NCBI RefSeq assembly: GCF_026343955.1
Contig: NZ_JAPKNI010000002.1
Location: 186,001 to 250,000 of the forward strand
Reading direction: 5' to 3'
DNA: 64,000 nt
From: Kaistia defluvii
Lineage (GTDB): Bacteria > Pseudomonadota > Alphaproteobacteria > Rhizobiales > Kaistiaceae
Below the pieces are notes generated by a model. It had not been told where the DNA came from. It did no database searches and saw only the letters and a program-made list of their open reading frames with translations. Shown piece after piece: positions 54,480 through 62,480 of this stretch. Made by a program: the position numbers and the translations under genes. Each line of letters starts with the position of its first letter. The first letter of the stretch is position 1.

Positions 54480-54857
54480 CTAGATCGGCAAGCCGTCTTC
54501 AAGCGTCCGGATGACCGATTTCGCGTCATAGGGCTTGGGAAAATAATGCGCGCCCGGCGGAAGTTGTACCTCGGAAACGTGCCGCTTGCCCGAGGCAACG
54601 AGGATCACGATCCCCGGCCATTGCTCGCGGACGACATTGGCCAGGGCCACCCCATCGATCGAGCCCGGCATGTCGATGTCGGTGAAGACGCCGTGGATCG
54701 GCTCACCGCTCTGAAGGATTGCCAGCGCCTGATCCGCATTATCGGCCTCGACTGCCTTGAAGCCCGCTTCCTCGACAAGGTCGACGGCGGACATGCGGAT
54801 GAGGGGCTCGTCCTCGACCACAAGAACGGCGGCGACTGGTTTTTGCGCTGATGCCAC
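54480..54857 (-). CDS. Single-domain response regulator
   Basis: A 125-residue CheY-like receiver with no output domain. The acidic pocket is VVEDEPLIRMS, the phosphoacceptor is D60 in FTDIDMPG, and the conserved Lys is in YFPKPYD. It is encoded 11 bases downstream of an HWE-family kinase gene on the same strand. By family knowledge such stand-alone receivers relay phosphate or modulate the kinase, rather than bind DNA. Confidence 0.9.
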   Translation of the reverse strand: MASAQKPVAAVLVVEDEPLIRMSAVDLVEEAGFKAVEADNADQALAILQSGEPIHGVFTDIDMPGSIDGVALANVVREQWPGIVILVASGKRHVSEVQLPPGAHYFPKPYDAKSVIRTLEDGLPI

Positions 54858-54868
54858 GTCTGCTCTCT

Positions 54869-56911
54869 CTATCCGACTTCCCGGACCAGCCCCAGTGGGG
54901 CACGGAAGACCGCCACAAGGCCCGTGGGAAAGTAACTTTTATCGACGTCGGCGGTTCCGATAATTCCCATCCGGATCAGCCGCGAGCCAAACCCCCTGCG
55001 CGAGGGTTCGGTGACAGGTGGGCCAAGCCTCTCGGCCCAGATGAAGACGAGCCGGCTTTCGGCTGCCTCGCCCTGGATCTCCCAGGAGATATCCACATGG
55101 CCCTCGCTGTTGGAAAGCGAGCCATATTTGAGCGCATTGGTCGCCAGCTCATGCAGGATGAGCGAGATCGAAAGGCCCGCCTTCGGTCCGATCTTGAGCT
55201 CTGGACCCGAAATGGAAAATCGCGCCGGCTCGGCATGAGGACGCAGCACCGCCTGAACGATTTCCCGCATGTCGGCGGCGGTCCAGGATTGCTGCAGCAG
55301 GACGTCGTGAGCCGTGCTCAGCGATTGGAGCCGGCTCGTGAACGCCCGCACGGCTTCCTGCTCCGTGACATTCTTCAGCGTCTGCCCGGCGATGGCCTGG
55401 ACCATGGCCAGCGTATTTTTCAACCGGTGGCTCAATTCCTCGTTGAGCAGCCGCTGCTGCGCCTCGGCCTGCAGCTTTCCAAGCGCGGCGTAGGTGCGGT
55501 CGGCGACGCCCCAGGCGAACGCCATCTCGTCATTGGTCCAGAAGCGGGGCGTATCGTCATGGGCGAACAGAACGCCGATCAGCGTGCCCGCTTCGAGAAT
55601 GGGGACCTTGATGAACGAGCGGATGCCCGCCGCCTCATAGGCGTGGGCGTCCGCGCCCAGCCACGGCGCTGCCGGAATATTGGGCACGGCGAGGGTTTCG
55701 CCGCTTGCCAGCCGCGCGGTGGTGGCCTGGAAAGCGGTGAGCGGGTGGCGCCCCTCCATCGAGCTTGCGCCGGGCTCAAGCCAGTCGAACTCGACGAGGA
55801 AGGCATTGGCAGGCAGGTCGATCGTCGCATAGCCGGCCCGGTTCACGCCGAGGCCTTCGCCCAGGGTTTCGGCAGCGGTGCGCGCCGCTTCCTGCGCCGA
55901 TCGGGCAACGCGAAGCCGGTCGCCGAGCGAGAGTAGCGCCTGGGTCCGGACGTCCTTCTGCTTGCTCTCCGTGATATCGAGGATGATGCCGATCATCCGG
56001 TCGACGCCGGTCTCGCCAACCGTGAAGCGGGCGCGGCGCGATATCCAGCGAAGGCTCTGATCGTTCTCCCGGCGGATGCGATATTCGACATCCAGTTCGG
56101 CGGTGCCCTCGCGCCGGCTGTCATCGCTGGAAATCGCCCGCCGGTCTTCCGGCAACACGATGTTCTCGAAGGTCGAGGCCGGATAGTGCCGGCGCACCGG
56201 CACGCCAAAAATGCGGCAGAACTCTTCGGAGACCGTCATCTGCCCGGTCGGCACGTCGATCTCGAACACGCCGACGCGGCCGGCCCCATGCGCCGCCCGG
56301 TAGCGCTCCTCCTCCTGCCGTGCCTGATCGCTGACCCGGCCGAGCTTGGACGCCTGGGCCTGGCGGCGCGCGCTAAGCCGCCGTTCGATGGCGAGTTCGC
56401 GCGCCTGCACTTGCAGGACCTTGCGCAATTCGAGCTGGGCCATCACCTGGCTGGCGAGCACGCGCAAGGTTCGCTGCTGCAGTTCGGTCAGCGTCTTGGG
56501 CTGGTAGTCGAGCACGCAGATCGTGCCGAGGGGAAAGCCATCGGCGGTCTTCAGCAACGCGCCGGCATAGAAGCGAAGATGCGGTTCGCCGGTGACCAGC
56601 GGATTGCCGTCAAAGCGACAGTCCTTCGTCGCGTCGGGGACGAGAAGAAACTCGTCTTCCAAAATGGCCTTGGCGCAGAAGGAGCTTTCGAACGGTGTCT
56701 CTCGGACGCCAAGCCCCACCTCGGCCTTGAAGAACTGGCGGGACGCGCCGATCAGGTTGACCACGGCGATGGGAGTTTCGCAGATATCCGACGCCAGGCG
56801 GGCGATTTCATCGAATTCGCGTTCGCGCGGCGTATCGAGAACGTCATAGCTGGCAAGCGCCGCGAGCCGGCGCTCTTCAAGGTCCAGGGTCCCGATCGGA
56901 TGTTCGTTCAT
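54869..56911 (-). CDS. HWE-family sensor histidine kinase (GAF-PAS-GAF)
   Basis: A 680-residue soluble kinase. Domains in order: GAF about 20-165 (AVVNLIGASRQFFKAEVGLG, LGTICVLDYQPK), a coiled linker, PAS about 205-320 (GRVGVFEIDVPTGQMTVSEE, MIGIILDITESKQ), a second GAF about 330-480 (SFIKVPILEAGTLIGVLFAH) and the HWE kinase domain with H495 in ELSHRLKNTLAMVQAIAG, N-box ILHELATNALKYGSLS and the WAE of IWAERLGPPV. There are no membrane segments, so it senses a cytoplasmic cue. It is operonic with the single-domain response regulator. Confidence 0.92.
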   Translation of the reverse strand: MNEHPIGTLDLEERRLAALASYDVLDTPREREFDEIARLASDICETPIAVVNLIGASRQFFKAEVGLGVRETPFESSFCAKAILEDEFLLVPDATKDCRFDGNPLVTGEPHLRFYAGALLKTADGFPLGTICVLDYQPKTLTELQQRTLRVLASQVMAQLELRKVLQVQARELAIERRLSARRQAQASKLGRVSDQARQEEERYRAAHGAGRVGVFEIDVPTGQMTVSEEFCRIFGVPVRRHYPASTFENIVLPEDRRAISSDDSRREGTAELDVEYRIRRENDQSLRWISRRARFTVGETGVDRMIGIILDITESKQKDVRTQALLSLGDRLRVARSAQEAARTAAETLGEGLGVNRAGYATIDLPANAFLVEFDWLEPGASSMEGRHPLTAFQATTARLASGETLAVPNIPAAPWLGADAHAYEAAGIRSFIKVPILEAGTLIGVLFAHDDTPRFWTNDEMAFAWGVADRTYAALGKLQAEAQQRLLNEELSHRLKNTLAMVQAIAGQTLKNVTEQEAVRAFTSRLQSLSTAHDVLLQQSWTAADMREIVQAVLRPHAEPARFSISGPELKIGPKAGLSISLILHELATNALKYGSLSNSEGHVDISWEIQGEAAESRLVFIWAERLGPPVTEPSRRGFGSRLIRMGIIGTADVDKSYFPTGLVAVFRAPLGLVREVG

Positions 56912-57083
56912 TCAGTGTGAACCTTGCCATTCGGTCATCGCGATTGGCCGGTGGGCAGGCGTCCAACGGCACATCATAGTCATCACAAGAGGAGTTTGAC
57001 GAGAGACGCCGACAACCGGCTGGGCTCGGACGATAAAAGCGCGCCATCCCGAAAGTGGCGGTCCCGAACCGATCCCGCCCTGT

Positions 57084-57314
57084 CTAGGCGTCGGAATTGG
57101 TCTTTTGAAGGCGCTCCGCTTCCTCGATTTCCCGACGCACCGTGTCTGCGACAGGCTCGCCGTCGAGATCGTCAGCCCCCACTTGCTCGCCCTTTTCGAG
57201 CCGGTCGATGCGTTCGGCTTCGTTGCGCGCTTCGGCTTCGCTACCAGGCTCGGGCTTGTTCGCGTCATCCTCCACCAGGGGCAGAATGGGCGGTACCAGC
57301 GGCATATTGGACAT
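57084..57314 (-). CDS. Small acidic protein of unknown function
   Basis: A 76-residue protein with no recognised domain. It is rich in Glu, Asp and Ala after a Pro-rich start (MSNMPLVPPILPLVEDDA) and is likely disordered or helical. A perfect AAAGGAGG precedes ATG 57314 by six bases, which argues that it is really translated and well expressed. The start at 57347 is possible but places the ribosome site inside the gene. It diverges from the PPC-domain gene and lies downstream of no obvious operon partner. Confidence 0.6.
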   Translation of the reverse strand: MSNMPLVPPILPLVEDDANKPEPGSEAEARNEAERIDRLEKGEQVGADDLDGEPVADTVRREIEEAERLQKTNSDA

Positions 57315-57464
57315 GATGGCCTCCTTTGCGAGGGTTATGGGAGGCAACGGAGAGCGCGGGGCTGGGTTCCGCGCACCGTCCCGCGATCTTTATCGCGGCA
57401 ACGTTTCCGACACGCTGGCGTTGCCGGAACGAGGGCGTGCGCTGCGCCGGAAAAGGAGGCAAGC

Positions 57465-57938
57465 TTGCAAAGCAAACTGATCCACGAGGTGGACGGCCAG
57501 AAGACCTTTGCCGTCATCCTTTCGGCAGGCGACGAGGTGATGGCCTGCCTTCAGGCTTTCGCTGCCGAAACCGGTCTATCCGCTGCGAGCCTTAAGGCGA
57601 TCGGTGCGTTCGAGCGCGCGGAGCTCGCTTTTCTCGACTGGCAGACCAAGGAATATTCGACCATTCCGGTGAACGAGCAGGTCGAGGTCGCCTCGCTGAT
57701 CGGCGATATCGCGCTGGGGCCGGACGGACAGCCGGCCCTGCATCTTCACGCGGTGCTCGGGCGCGCCGACGGATCCGCTCTGGCGGGCCACCTGAAGAGC
57801 GGCGTCGTGCGCCCCACGCTCGAGGTGATCCTGACGGAGTCCCCGGCCCACCTGCGCAAGCGCGAGGATCCGGAAAGCGGGCTGACCCTGATTTCGCTCG
57901 CCGCCAGCAGCGGGCAGGGCGGACGGATGTCGAGTTGA
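57465..57938 (+). CDS. PPC-domain (DUF296) protein
   Basis: A 157-residue protein that is a single plants-and-prokaryotes conserved domain. Visible parts are FAVILSAGDEVMACLQAFAAE, SAASLKAIGAFERAEL, GDIALGPDGQPALHLHAVLGR and LSGHLKSG-like LAGHLKSGVVRPTLEVIL. Such proteins form trimers and are annotated as DNA-binding-like, function unproven. The start is TTG 57465, six bases after AAAGGAGG; the open frame upstream has no homology. It converges with the aldehyde dehydrogenase gene over a shared terminator. Confidence 0.83.
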   Translation: MQSKLIHEVDGQKTFAVILSAGDEVMACLQAFAAETGLSAASLKAIGAFERAELAFLDWQTKEYSTIPVNEQVEVASLIGDIALGPDGQPALHLHAVLGRADGSALAGHLKSGVVRPTLEVILTESPAHLRKREDPESGLTLISLAASSGQGGRMSS

Positions 57939-57950
57939 GAATGCGAATCA

Positions 57951-57976
57951 GGGGGAGCCGAACGATCGGCTCCCCC
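57951..57976. terminator. Bidirectional terminator between PPC and aldehyde dehydrogenase genes
   Basis: An 11-bp perfect stem GGGGGAGCCGA / TCGGCTCCCCC with loop ACGA. It is followed on the plus strand by GGTTTTGATT and lies between two convergent stops (57938 and 57985), so it can serve both. Confidence 0.75.
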
Positions 57977-57984
57977 GGTTTTGA

Positions 57985-59415
57985 TTAGGCCGCCTCGTAG
58001 CCGAGGATACCCTTGGTCTCCAGGAAGTCCTCGAGGCCATACTCGGCATATTCGCGGCCATTGCCGGACTGCTTGTAGCCGCCGAACGGAATGCCCGAAT
58101 CCCACGCCGGATAGTTGATGTGGACGGCGCCCGCCCGCATCTTCGCGGCGGCGTCGCGGGCCGTCTGCAGATCGGCCGACTGGATATAGGCGGCGAGGCC
58201 GTACACCGTGTTGTTGGCCTCCTCGATCGCTTCCTCCACGCTGTCATAGGGCAGGATCGACAGCACCGGTCCGAAGATCTCCTCCTTGGCGATGCGCATG
58301 TCCGGCGTCACGTCGGCGAAGACGGTCGGGCGGATATAATAGCCGCGATTGAGATCGGCCGGGCGGCCGGGGCCGCCTGTGACCAGCGTCGCGCCCTCGG
58401 CGATGCCGCTTTCGATCAGGTTCTGGATCTTGTCGTACTGCACCTGGCTGACCACCGGGCCGAGCTTGGTGTTCGGCGCATCCGCCGGGCCGACGATGAA
58501 CTTTTCCGCCGCTTCCCGAGCGTAGCCGATCACCTCGTCCTGGCGCTCGCGCGGCACGAACATCCGCGTCGGCGCGTTGCAGGACTGGCCGCTATTGCCG
58601 AAGCAATTGGCGACGCCCTTCGGCACGGCGACGGAGAAATCGACGTCCGGGAACAGGATGTTGGCCGATTTGCCGCCAAGCTCCTGCGCCACGCGCTTCA
58701 CCGTGTCGGCGGCGGCCTTGGCCACCAGGATGCCGGCGCGGGTCGACCCGGTGAACGACATCATGTCGATGTCGGGATGGCTGGAAAGCGCCTCGCCGAC
58801 GGTCGGGCCGTCGCCATTGACCAGGTTGAACACGCCCGGCGGAACGCCGGCCTCGTCGAGGATCTCCGCGAAGATGATGGCGTCGAGCGGCGCGATCTCG
58901 CTTGGCTTCAGGATCATCGTGCAGCCGGCGGCGAGCGCGGGCCCGACCTTGCAGGTGATCTGGTTGAGCGGCCAGTTCCAGGGCGTGATCAGGCCGACGA
59001 CCCCGATCGGCTCCTTGACCACCAGCGAGGTGCCCTTGGGATGCTGGAACTGGAAATCCCCAAGAACCTCGATGATCTTTTCGAGATGGGCGCGGCCGAT
59101 GCCGACCTGGCTGTCGAGCGCGAAGGGACGGGGCGCGCCCATTTCGCGCGAGATCGCATCGGCGAGATCGTTGGCGCGCTTGTTGTAAACGGCGAGGATG
59201 CTGCGCAGCAGCTCCAGCCGCTCGGCCGGCTTGGTGAAGCCGAAGGTGGCAAAGGCCCGCTTGGCGGCGGCGACGGCCTTGTCGACATCCGCCTTCGAGC
59301 CCAGCGAGATCTGCGCGAAGGCATCCTCGTTGGAGGGATCGATTACGTCGATGACCTTCGGGACCACCGGGTCCACCCAGGCACCGTCTATATAGAACTG
59401 CAGATTATGCGACAT
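57985..59415 (-). CDS. NAD(P)-dependent aldehyde dehydrogenase
   Basis: A 476-residue aldehyde dehydrogenase of the common superfamily. Catalytic Cys is in FGNSGQSCNAPTRM, the general-base Glu in AQELGGKSANILF, the cofactor loop in MMSFTGSTRAGILVAKAA and the anchoring Asn in GVVGLITPWNWPLNQITCKV. The C-terminus has INYPAWDSGIPFGGYKQSGNGRE. The substrate cannot be named; related enzymes oxidise aliphatic or aromatic aldehydes. It stands alone on its strand between the PPC gene and the long gap before kdp. Confidence 0.93.
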   Translation of the reverse strand: MSHNLQFYIDGAWVDPVVPKVIDVIDPSNEDAFAQISLGSKADVDKAVAAAKRAFATFGFTKPAERLELLRSILAVYNKRANDLADAISREMGAPRPFALDSQVGIGRAHLEKIIEVLGDFQFQHPKGTSLVVKEPIGVVGLITPWNWPLNQITCKVGPALAAGCTMILKPSEIAPLDAIIFAEILDEAGVPPGVFNLVNGDGPTVGEALSSHPDIDMMSFTGSTRAGILVAKAAADTVKRVAQELGGKSANILFPDVDFSVAVPKGVANCFGNSGQSCNAPTRMFVPRERQDEVIGYAREAAEKFIVGPADAPNTKLGPVVSQVQYDKIQNLIESGIAEGATLVTGGPGRPADLNRGYYIRPTVFADVTPDMRIAKEEIFGPVLSILPYDSVEEAIEEANNTVYGLAAYIQSADLQTARDAAAKMRAGAVHINYPAWDSGIPFGGYKQSGNGREYAEYGLEDFLETKGILGYEAA

Positions 59416-59817
59416 CCAAAATCCTCCCGTTGATCCGGCTCGCTTATAGTTTGGCGATGGACCCTGCCATGTTCAACCAGATATCCGCCACGCGTGAGAG
59501 GACGCGCTTCGCGGTGAACCATGCTGCCGGCTTGGCAAGATCGTCCTGCCTCGAGATTTTGCCTCTACAAGATGTGATCCGGGCTTGTTGTGGCGATATC
59601 AAGTCGATGCGCAATTCCGGGATGTAAAATTAACAAAGCCGGATCTTTTTCCTATGATATTTTTATAGAGTTGCTGCGCCAGCCCGATCGAGAAACTATG
59701 CGGGTCGATCCACCTTTTTCGGGTCGCAGCGACGCGCCGTGGATGTCGGGTCCCGGTCCTACGGGCCGCCTTCGGCGCGAAGCGCGTTGGCATGCCGACC
59801 GGACAAGGATTGGAATC
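59416..59817. other. Intergenic stretch upstream of the aldehyde dehydrogenase gene
   Basis: A 402-base gap with an AT-rich patch at 59625-59680 that probably holds promoters for one or both flanking genes. I see no gene, tRNA or clear operator in it. Confidence 0.4.
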
Positions 59818-60024
59818 ATGCAGCTTCGCAGCCCCTTTGACGTCTTGCCCTCCAGCCACGATTGGCGCGGTTCAGCCGCTTCGTCGCCGCGTCCCGGCCA
59901 TCGCTCCAGGGCGGTTGCGCTGGCGCGTCAGCATTCCGAGGAACTTGGCCTCGTTCTTCGCCTCCTCGCGGTCATGGCCTTCTTCGGCGGCATGGCCTTG
60001 CTGATGCTCTGCCTCACCGGCTGA
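59818..60024 (+). CDS. Small predicted single-pass membrane protein
   Basis: A 68-residue frame with AAGGA eight bases before ATG 59818. Residues 43-67 are hydrophobic (LVLRLLAVMAFFGGMALLML) and would form one membrane helix, after a basic N-terminus. I do not recognise a family. It lies 276 bases upstream of the kdp microprotein and could be unrelated to it. The codon pattern is acceptable but the evidence is limited to the start site and hydrophobic segment. Confidence 0.45.
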   Translation: MQLRSPFDVLPSSHDWRGSAASSPRPGHRSRAVALARQHSEELGLVLRLLAVMAFFGGMALLMLCLTG

Positions 60025-60300
60025 GCGCCGGCTCGACTCGCCAAGGTTGAGCGACGCCGCGGCGGCGGCTCACGCCAATGCGGCTGGAGCGGCCGTGCCG
60101 AGGGGCCGGATTCATATGGGATCTTTATATCTTGGCTCCCCGGCCTCTCTCGAACGCCTATGCGGTTCGGGGCCATATTCCTGTCGTCCTTCGATCCAGC
60201 CGAACGACCCCGCAAACGTGGATTCGCGGGCGTCGCCTGTCGTTGCACGGCATCGATATTCGAAATTGGCAGCGGGACGGACTGAACACTGCAAGGAGTC
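60025..60300 (+). promoter_or_regulatory. Upstream region of the kdp operon
   Basis: A 276-base gap before the first small kdp frame. An AT-rich patch CATATGGGATCTTTATATCTTG lies at about 60114-60135 and is the best promoter candidate. No KdpE-type operator can be identified by eye, and no kdpD/kdpE genes are in the window (they may follow kdpC beyond the end). Confidence 0.35.
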
Positions 60301-60387
60301 ATGACCATGGATTTCATCGTCGTCGGGATGGGCGTCCTGTTCTTCGCCGCGTCCCTCGCTTACGTGAAACTCTGCCAGAAATTGTAG
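60301..60387 (+). CDS. 28-residue membrane microprotein upstream of kdpF
   Basis: A frame of 28 codons, MTMDFIVVGMGVLFF then AASLAYVKLCQKL, starting 14 bases before the kdpF start, after the RBS AAGGAGTC. It is one membrane helix with a short positive end. It is too short for usual gene finding. Position and ribosome binding site resemble the leading small frame seen before kdpF in some related operons, so a role in Kdp assembly or regulation is possible but unproven. ATG 60307 is an alternative start. Confidence 0.6.
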   Translation: MTMDFIVVGMGVLFFAASLAYVKLCQKL

Positions 60388-60401
60388 AGCCGGAGCCGAC
60401 C

Positions 60402-60491
60402 ATGCTTGTCGATTACATTCTGGGCGGCGCCGTGACGGTGTTCCTGCTCGTCTACCTCACCTACGCGCTGGTGCGCCCGGAACGGTTCTGA
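60402..60491 (+). CDS. kdpF: KdpF, small subunit of the potassium ATPase
   Basis: A 29-residue single-helix protein: [20 protein letters not shown] followed by YALVRPERF. The pattern and the C-terminal RPERF are characteristic of KdpF, which stabilises the KdpABC complex in the inner membrane. CCGGAGCCG lies before ATG 60402. It precedes kdpA by 49 bases. Confidence 0.9.
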   Translation: MLVDYILGGAVTVFLLVYLTYALVRPERF

Positions 60492-60540
60492 TCGCCAGCG
60501 CGATCCCCGTTCGAGGCGCCATTCTCGGAAAGCACGTCCC

Positions 60541-62244
60541 ATGACCGTCAACGGTTGGTTACAGATCCTGCTCTTTTGCGGGATTATCCTCGCGCTCGTG
60601 AAGCCGCTCGGCGGCTACATGACCCGCGTCTTCAACGGCGAGCGCACGATCCTCTCCTTCGTCTTCGGGCCGCTCGAGCGCGGGCTTTACCGGCTTGCCG
60701 GCACCAGCGACCGCGAGGAGCAGCACTGGACGACCTATACCGGCGCGTTCCTGCTATTCAACTTAGCCGGCTTGCTGTTGCTCTATGCGATGCAACGGCT
60801 GCAGGGCGGGCTGCCCTACAATCCCGCCGGCATGGGCGCCGTGCCGCCGGAACTCGCCTTCAACGCCGCCGCCAGTTTCGTCACCAACACCAACTGGCAG
60901 AACTATGGCGGTGAAAGCACCATGTCCTATTTCGTGCAGATGGCGGGGCTGAACGTCCAGAACTTCGTCTCGGCCGCATCGGGCATCGCCATCGCGGTGG
61001 CGCTGATCCGCGCCTTCTCGCGCAAGTCGGCGAAGACGCTCGGCAATTTCTGGGCCGATCTTTTCCGCGCCACGCTCTATATCCTGCTGCCGATCTGCGT
61101 CGTCGGCACATTGGTGCTGGTCTGGCAGGGCGTGCCGCAGAACCTCAACCCCTACACCGTCGCGACGACGCTGGAAGGCGCGCAGCAGACCATCGCCCAG
61201 GGCCCCGTCGCCTCGCAGATGATGATCAAGCATCTCGGCACCAATGGCGGCGGCTTCTTCAACGCCAATGCCGCGCATCCCTTCGAGAACCCGACCGCGC
61301 TCGTCAACCTGATCCACATGGTGATGATCTTCGCCATCGGCGCGGCGCTGACCGACGTGTTTGGCCGCATGGTCGGCAGCGAGAGGCAGGGCTGGGCGAT
61401 CCTGGCCGCCATGGGCGTGCTGTTCCTGGCCGGCGTCGTCGTCTGCTACGGGGCGGAAGCGTCTGGCAATCCGCTGGTCCATGCGCTCGGCATCGAGGGC
61501 GGCAACATGGAGGGCAAGGAGACGCGCTTCGGCATCGTTCTCTCCGCGCTGTTCGCCGTGGTGACGACTGCCGCTTCCTGCGGCGCGGTCAACGCCATGC
61601 ATGACAGCTTCATGGCGCTCGGCGGCATGATCCCGATGATCAACATGATGCTTGGCGAGATCATCGTCGGCGGCGTCGGCGCCGGATTCTACGGCATCCT
61701 GCTGTTCATCGTCATCGCAATCTTCGTCGCCGGCCTGATGGTCGGCCGCACGCCGGAATATCTCGGCAAGAAGATCGAGGCCAAGGAGGTCAAGATGGCG
61801 ATGCTTGCCGTGCTTTGCCTGCCCTTGACCATGCTCGGCTTCACCGCCATTGCCATCGTGCTGCCGACGGGCCTCGGTTCGATCGCCAATCCCGGCCCGC
61901 ATGGCTTCTCCGAGGTTCTCTATGCCTATACCTCGGCGGCAGCCAATAACGGCTCGGCCTTTGGCGGCCTGTCGGGCAACACGCCCTGGTACAACCTCAC
62001 CCTCGGCATGGCGATGCTGATGGGCCGCTTCCTGGTCATCATCCCGGCCATGGCGATCGCCGGTTCGCTGGTGACCAAGAAGGTCTCGCCCGCTTCGGCC
62101 GGCACTTTCCCGACGCATGGGCCGCTCTTCGTCGGCCTGCTGGTCGGCGTCATCCTGATCGTCGGCGGCCTGACCTTCTTCCCGGCGCTGGCGCTTGGTC
62201 CGATCGTCGAGCATCTCGCCATGATCCGGGCGCCGGGGCTGTGA
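60541..62244 (+). CDS. kdpA: KdpA, potassium-binding subunit of the Kdp ATPase
   Basis: A 567-residue membrane protein with about ten helices, homologous to K+ channels. Selectivity-filter-like segments are visible, including [16 protein letters not shown] and [26 protein letters not shown], plus [14 protein letters not shown]. It forms the high-affinity K+ pathway of the KdpFABC pump. Length and start match the family ([16 protein letters not shown]). It lies between kdpF and a small extra frame before kdpB. Confidence 0.96.
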   Translation: MTVNGWLQILLFCGIILALVKPLGGYMTRVFNGERTILSFVFGPLERGLYRLAGTSDREEQHWTTYTGAFLLFNLAGLLLLYAMQRLQGGLPYNPAGMGAVPPELAFNAAASFVTNTNWQNYGGESTMSYFVQMAGLNVQNFVSAASGIAIAVALIRAFSRKSAKTLGNFWADLFRATLYILLPICVVGTLVLVWQGVPQNLNPYTVATTLEGAQQTIAQGPVASQMMIKHLGTNGGGFFNANAAHPFENPTALVNLIHMVMIFAIGAALTDVFGRMVGSERQGWAILAAMGVLFLAGVVVCYGAEASGNPLVHALGIEGGNMEGKETRFGIVLSALFAVVTTAASCGAVNAMHDSFMALGGMIPMINMMLGEIIVGGVGAGFYGILLFIVIAIFVAGLMVGRTPEYLGKKIEAKEVKMAMLAVLCLPLTMLGFTAIAIVLPTGLGSIANPGPHGFSEVLYAYTSAAANNGSAFGGLSGNTPWYNLTLGMAMLMGRFLVIIPAMAIAGSLVTKKVSPASAGTFPTHGPLFVGLLVGVILIVGGLTFFPALALGPIVEHLAMIRAPGL

Positions 62245-62253
62245 GGAAGCATC

Positions 62254-62439
62254 ATGAGCTACCGTTTCTGGCTGGCCAGCCCGGACCTCGCCCTCTCGCT
62301 CCAATCTCCTCGCGCCGGTTTGGCGCGGGGGAAGCGGGGGGCTCCCCGCGTGTCGTCCCTCATCCTGGGGCTGACCGTTTCGATGTTCCTGCTCGCGCTG
62401 GTCGTTGACCTTTTCAACCGGTGGATCGCGGCGACCTGA
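62254..62439 (+). CDS. Small membrane protein encoded between kdpA and kdpB
   Basis: A 61-residue frame, nine bases after the kdpA stop and 41 bases before kdpB. It starts [17 protein letters not shown], has a basic Pro/Arg/Gly-rich middle ([15 protein letters not shown]) encoded by a GC-rich palindrome, and ends in a hydrophobic helix ([20 protein letters not shown]). GAGGAAGC precedes ATG 62254. kdpA and kdpB are usually adjacent, so this may be an extra subunit or a degenerate insert. The middle looks like an inserted repeat element. Confidence 0.55.
   Translation: MSYRFWLASPDLALSLQSPRAGLARGKRGAPRVSSLILGLTVSMFLLALVVDLFNRWIAAT
62308..62330. repeat. GC-rich palindromic element inside the small kdp frame
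   Basis: CCTCGCGCC and GGCGCGGGG pair over 9 bp (one G-T) around the loop GGTTT, followed by a second complementary segment CCCCGCG at 62344-62350. It sits in frame in the middle of the small gene and encodes the basic [12 protein letters not shown] part. It resembles mobile palindromic repeats known to insert into coding frames. Confidence 0.6.
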
Positions 62440-62480
62440 GGTCCAACCGCCTGTCCCGGAACTTCATGCTGGAGTCTCTG

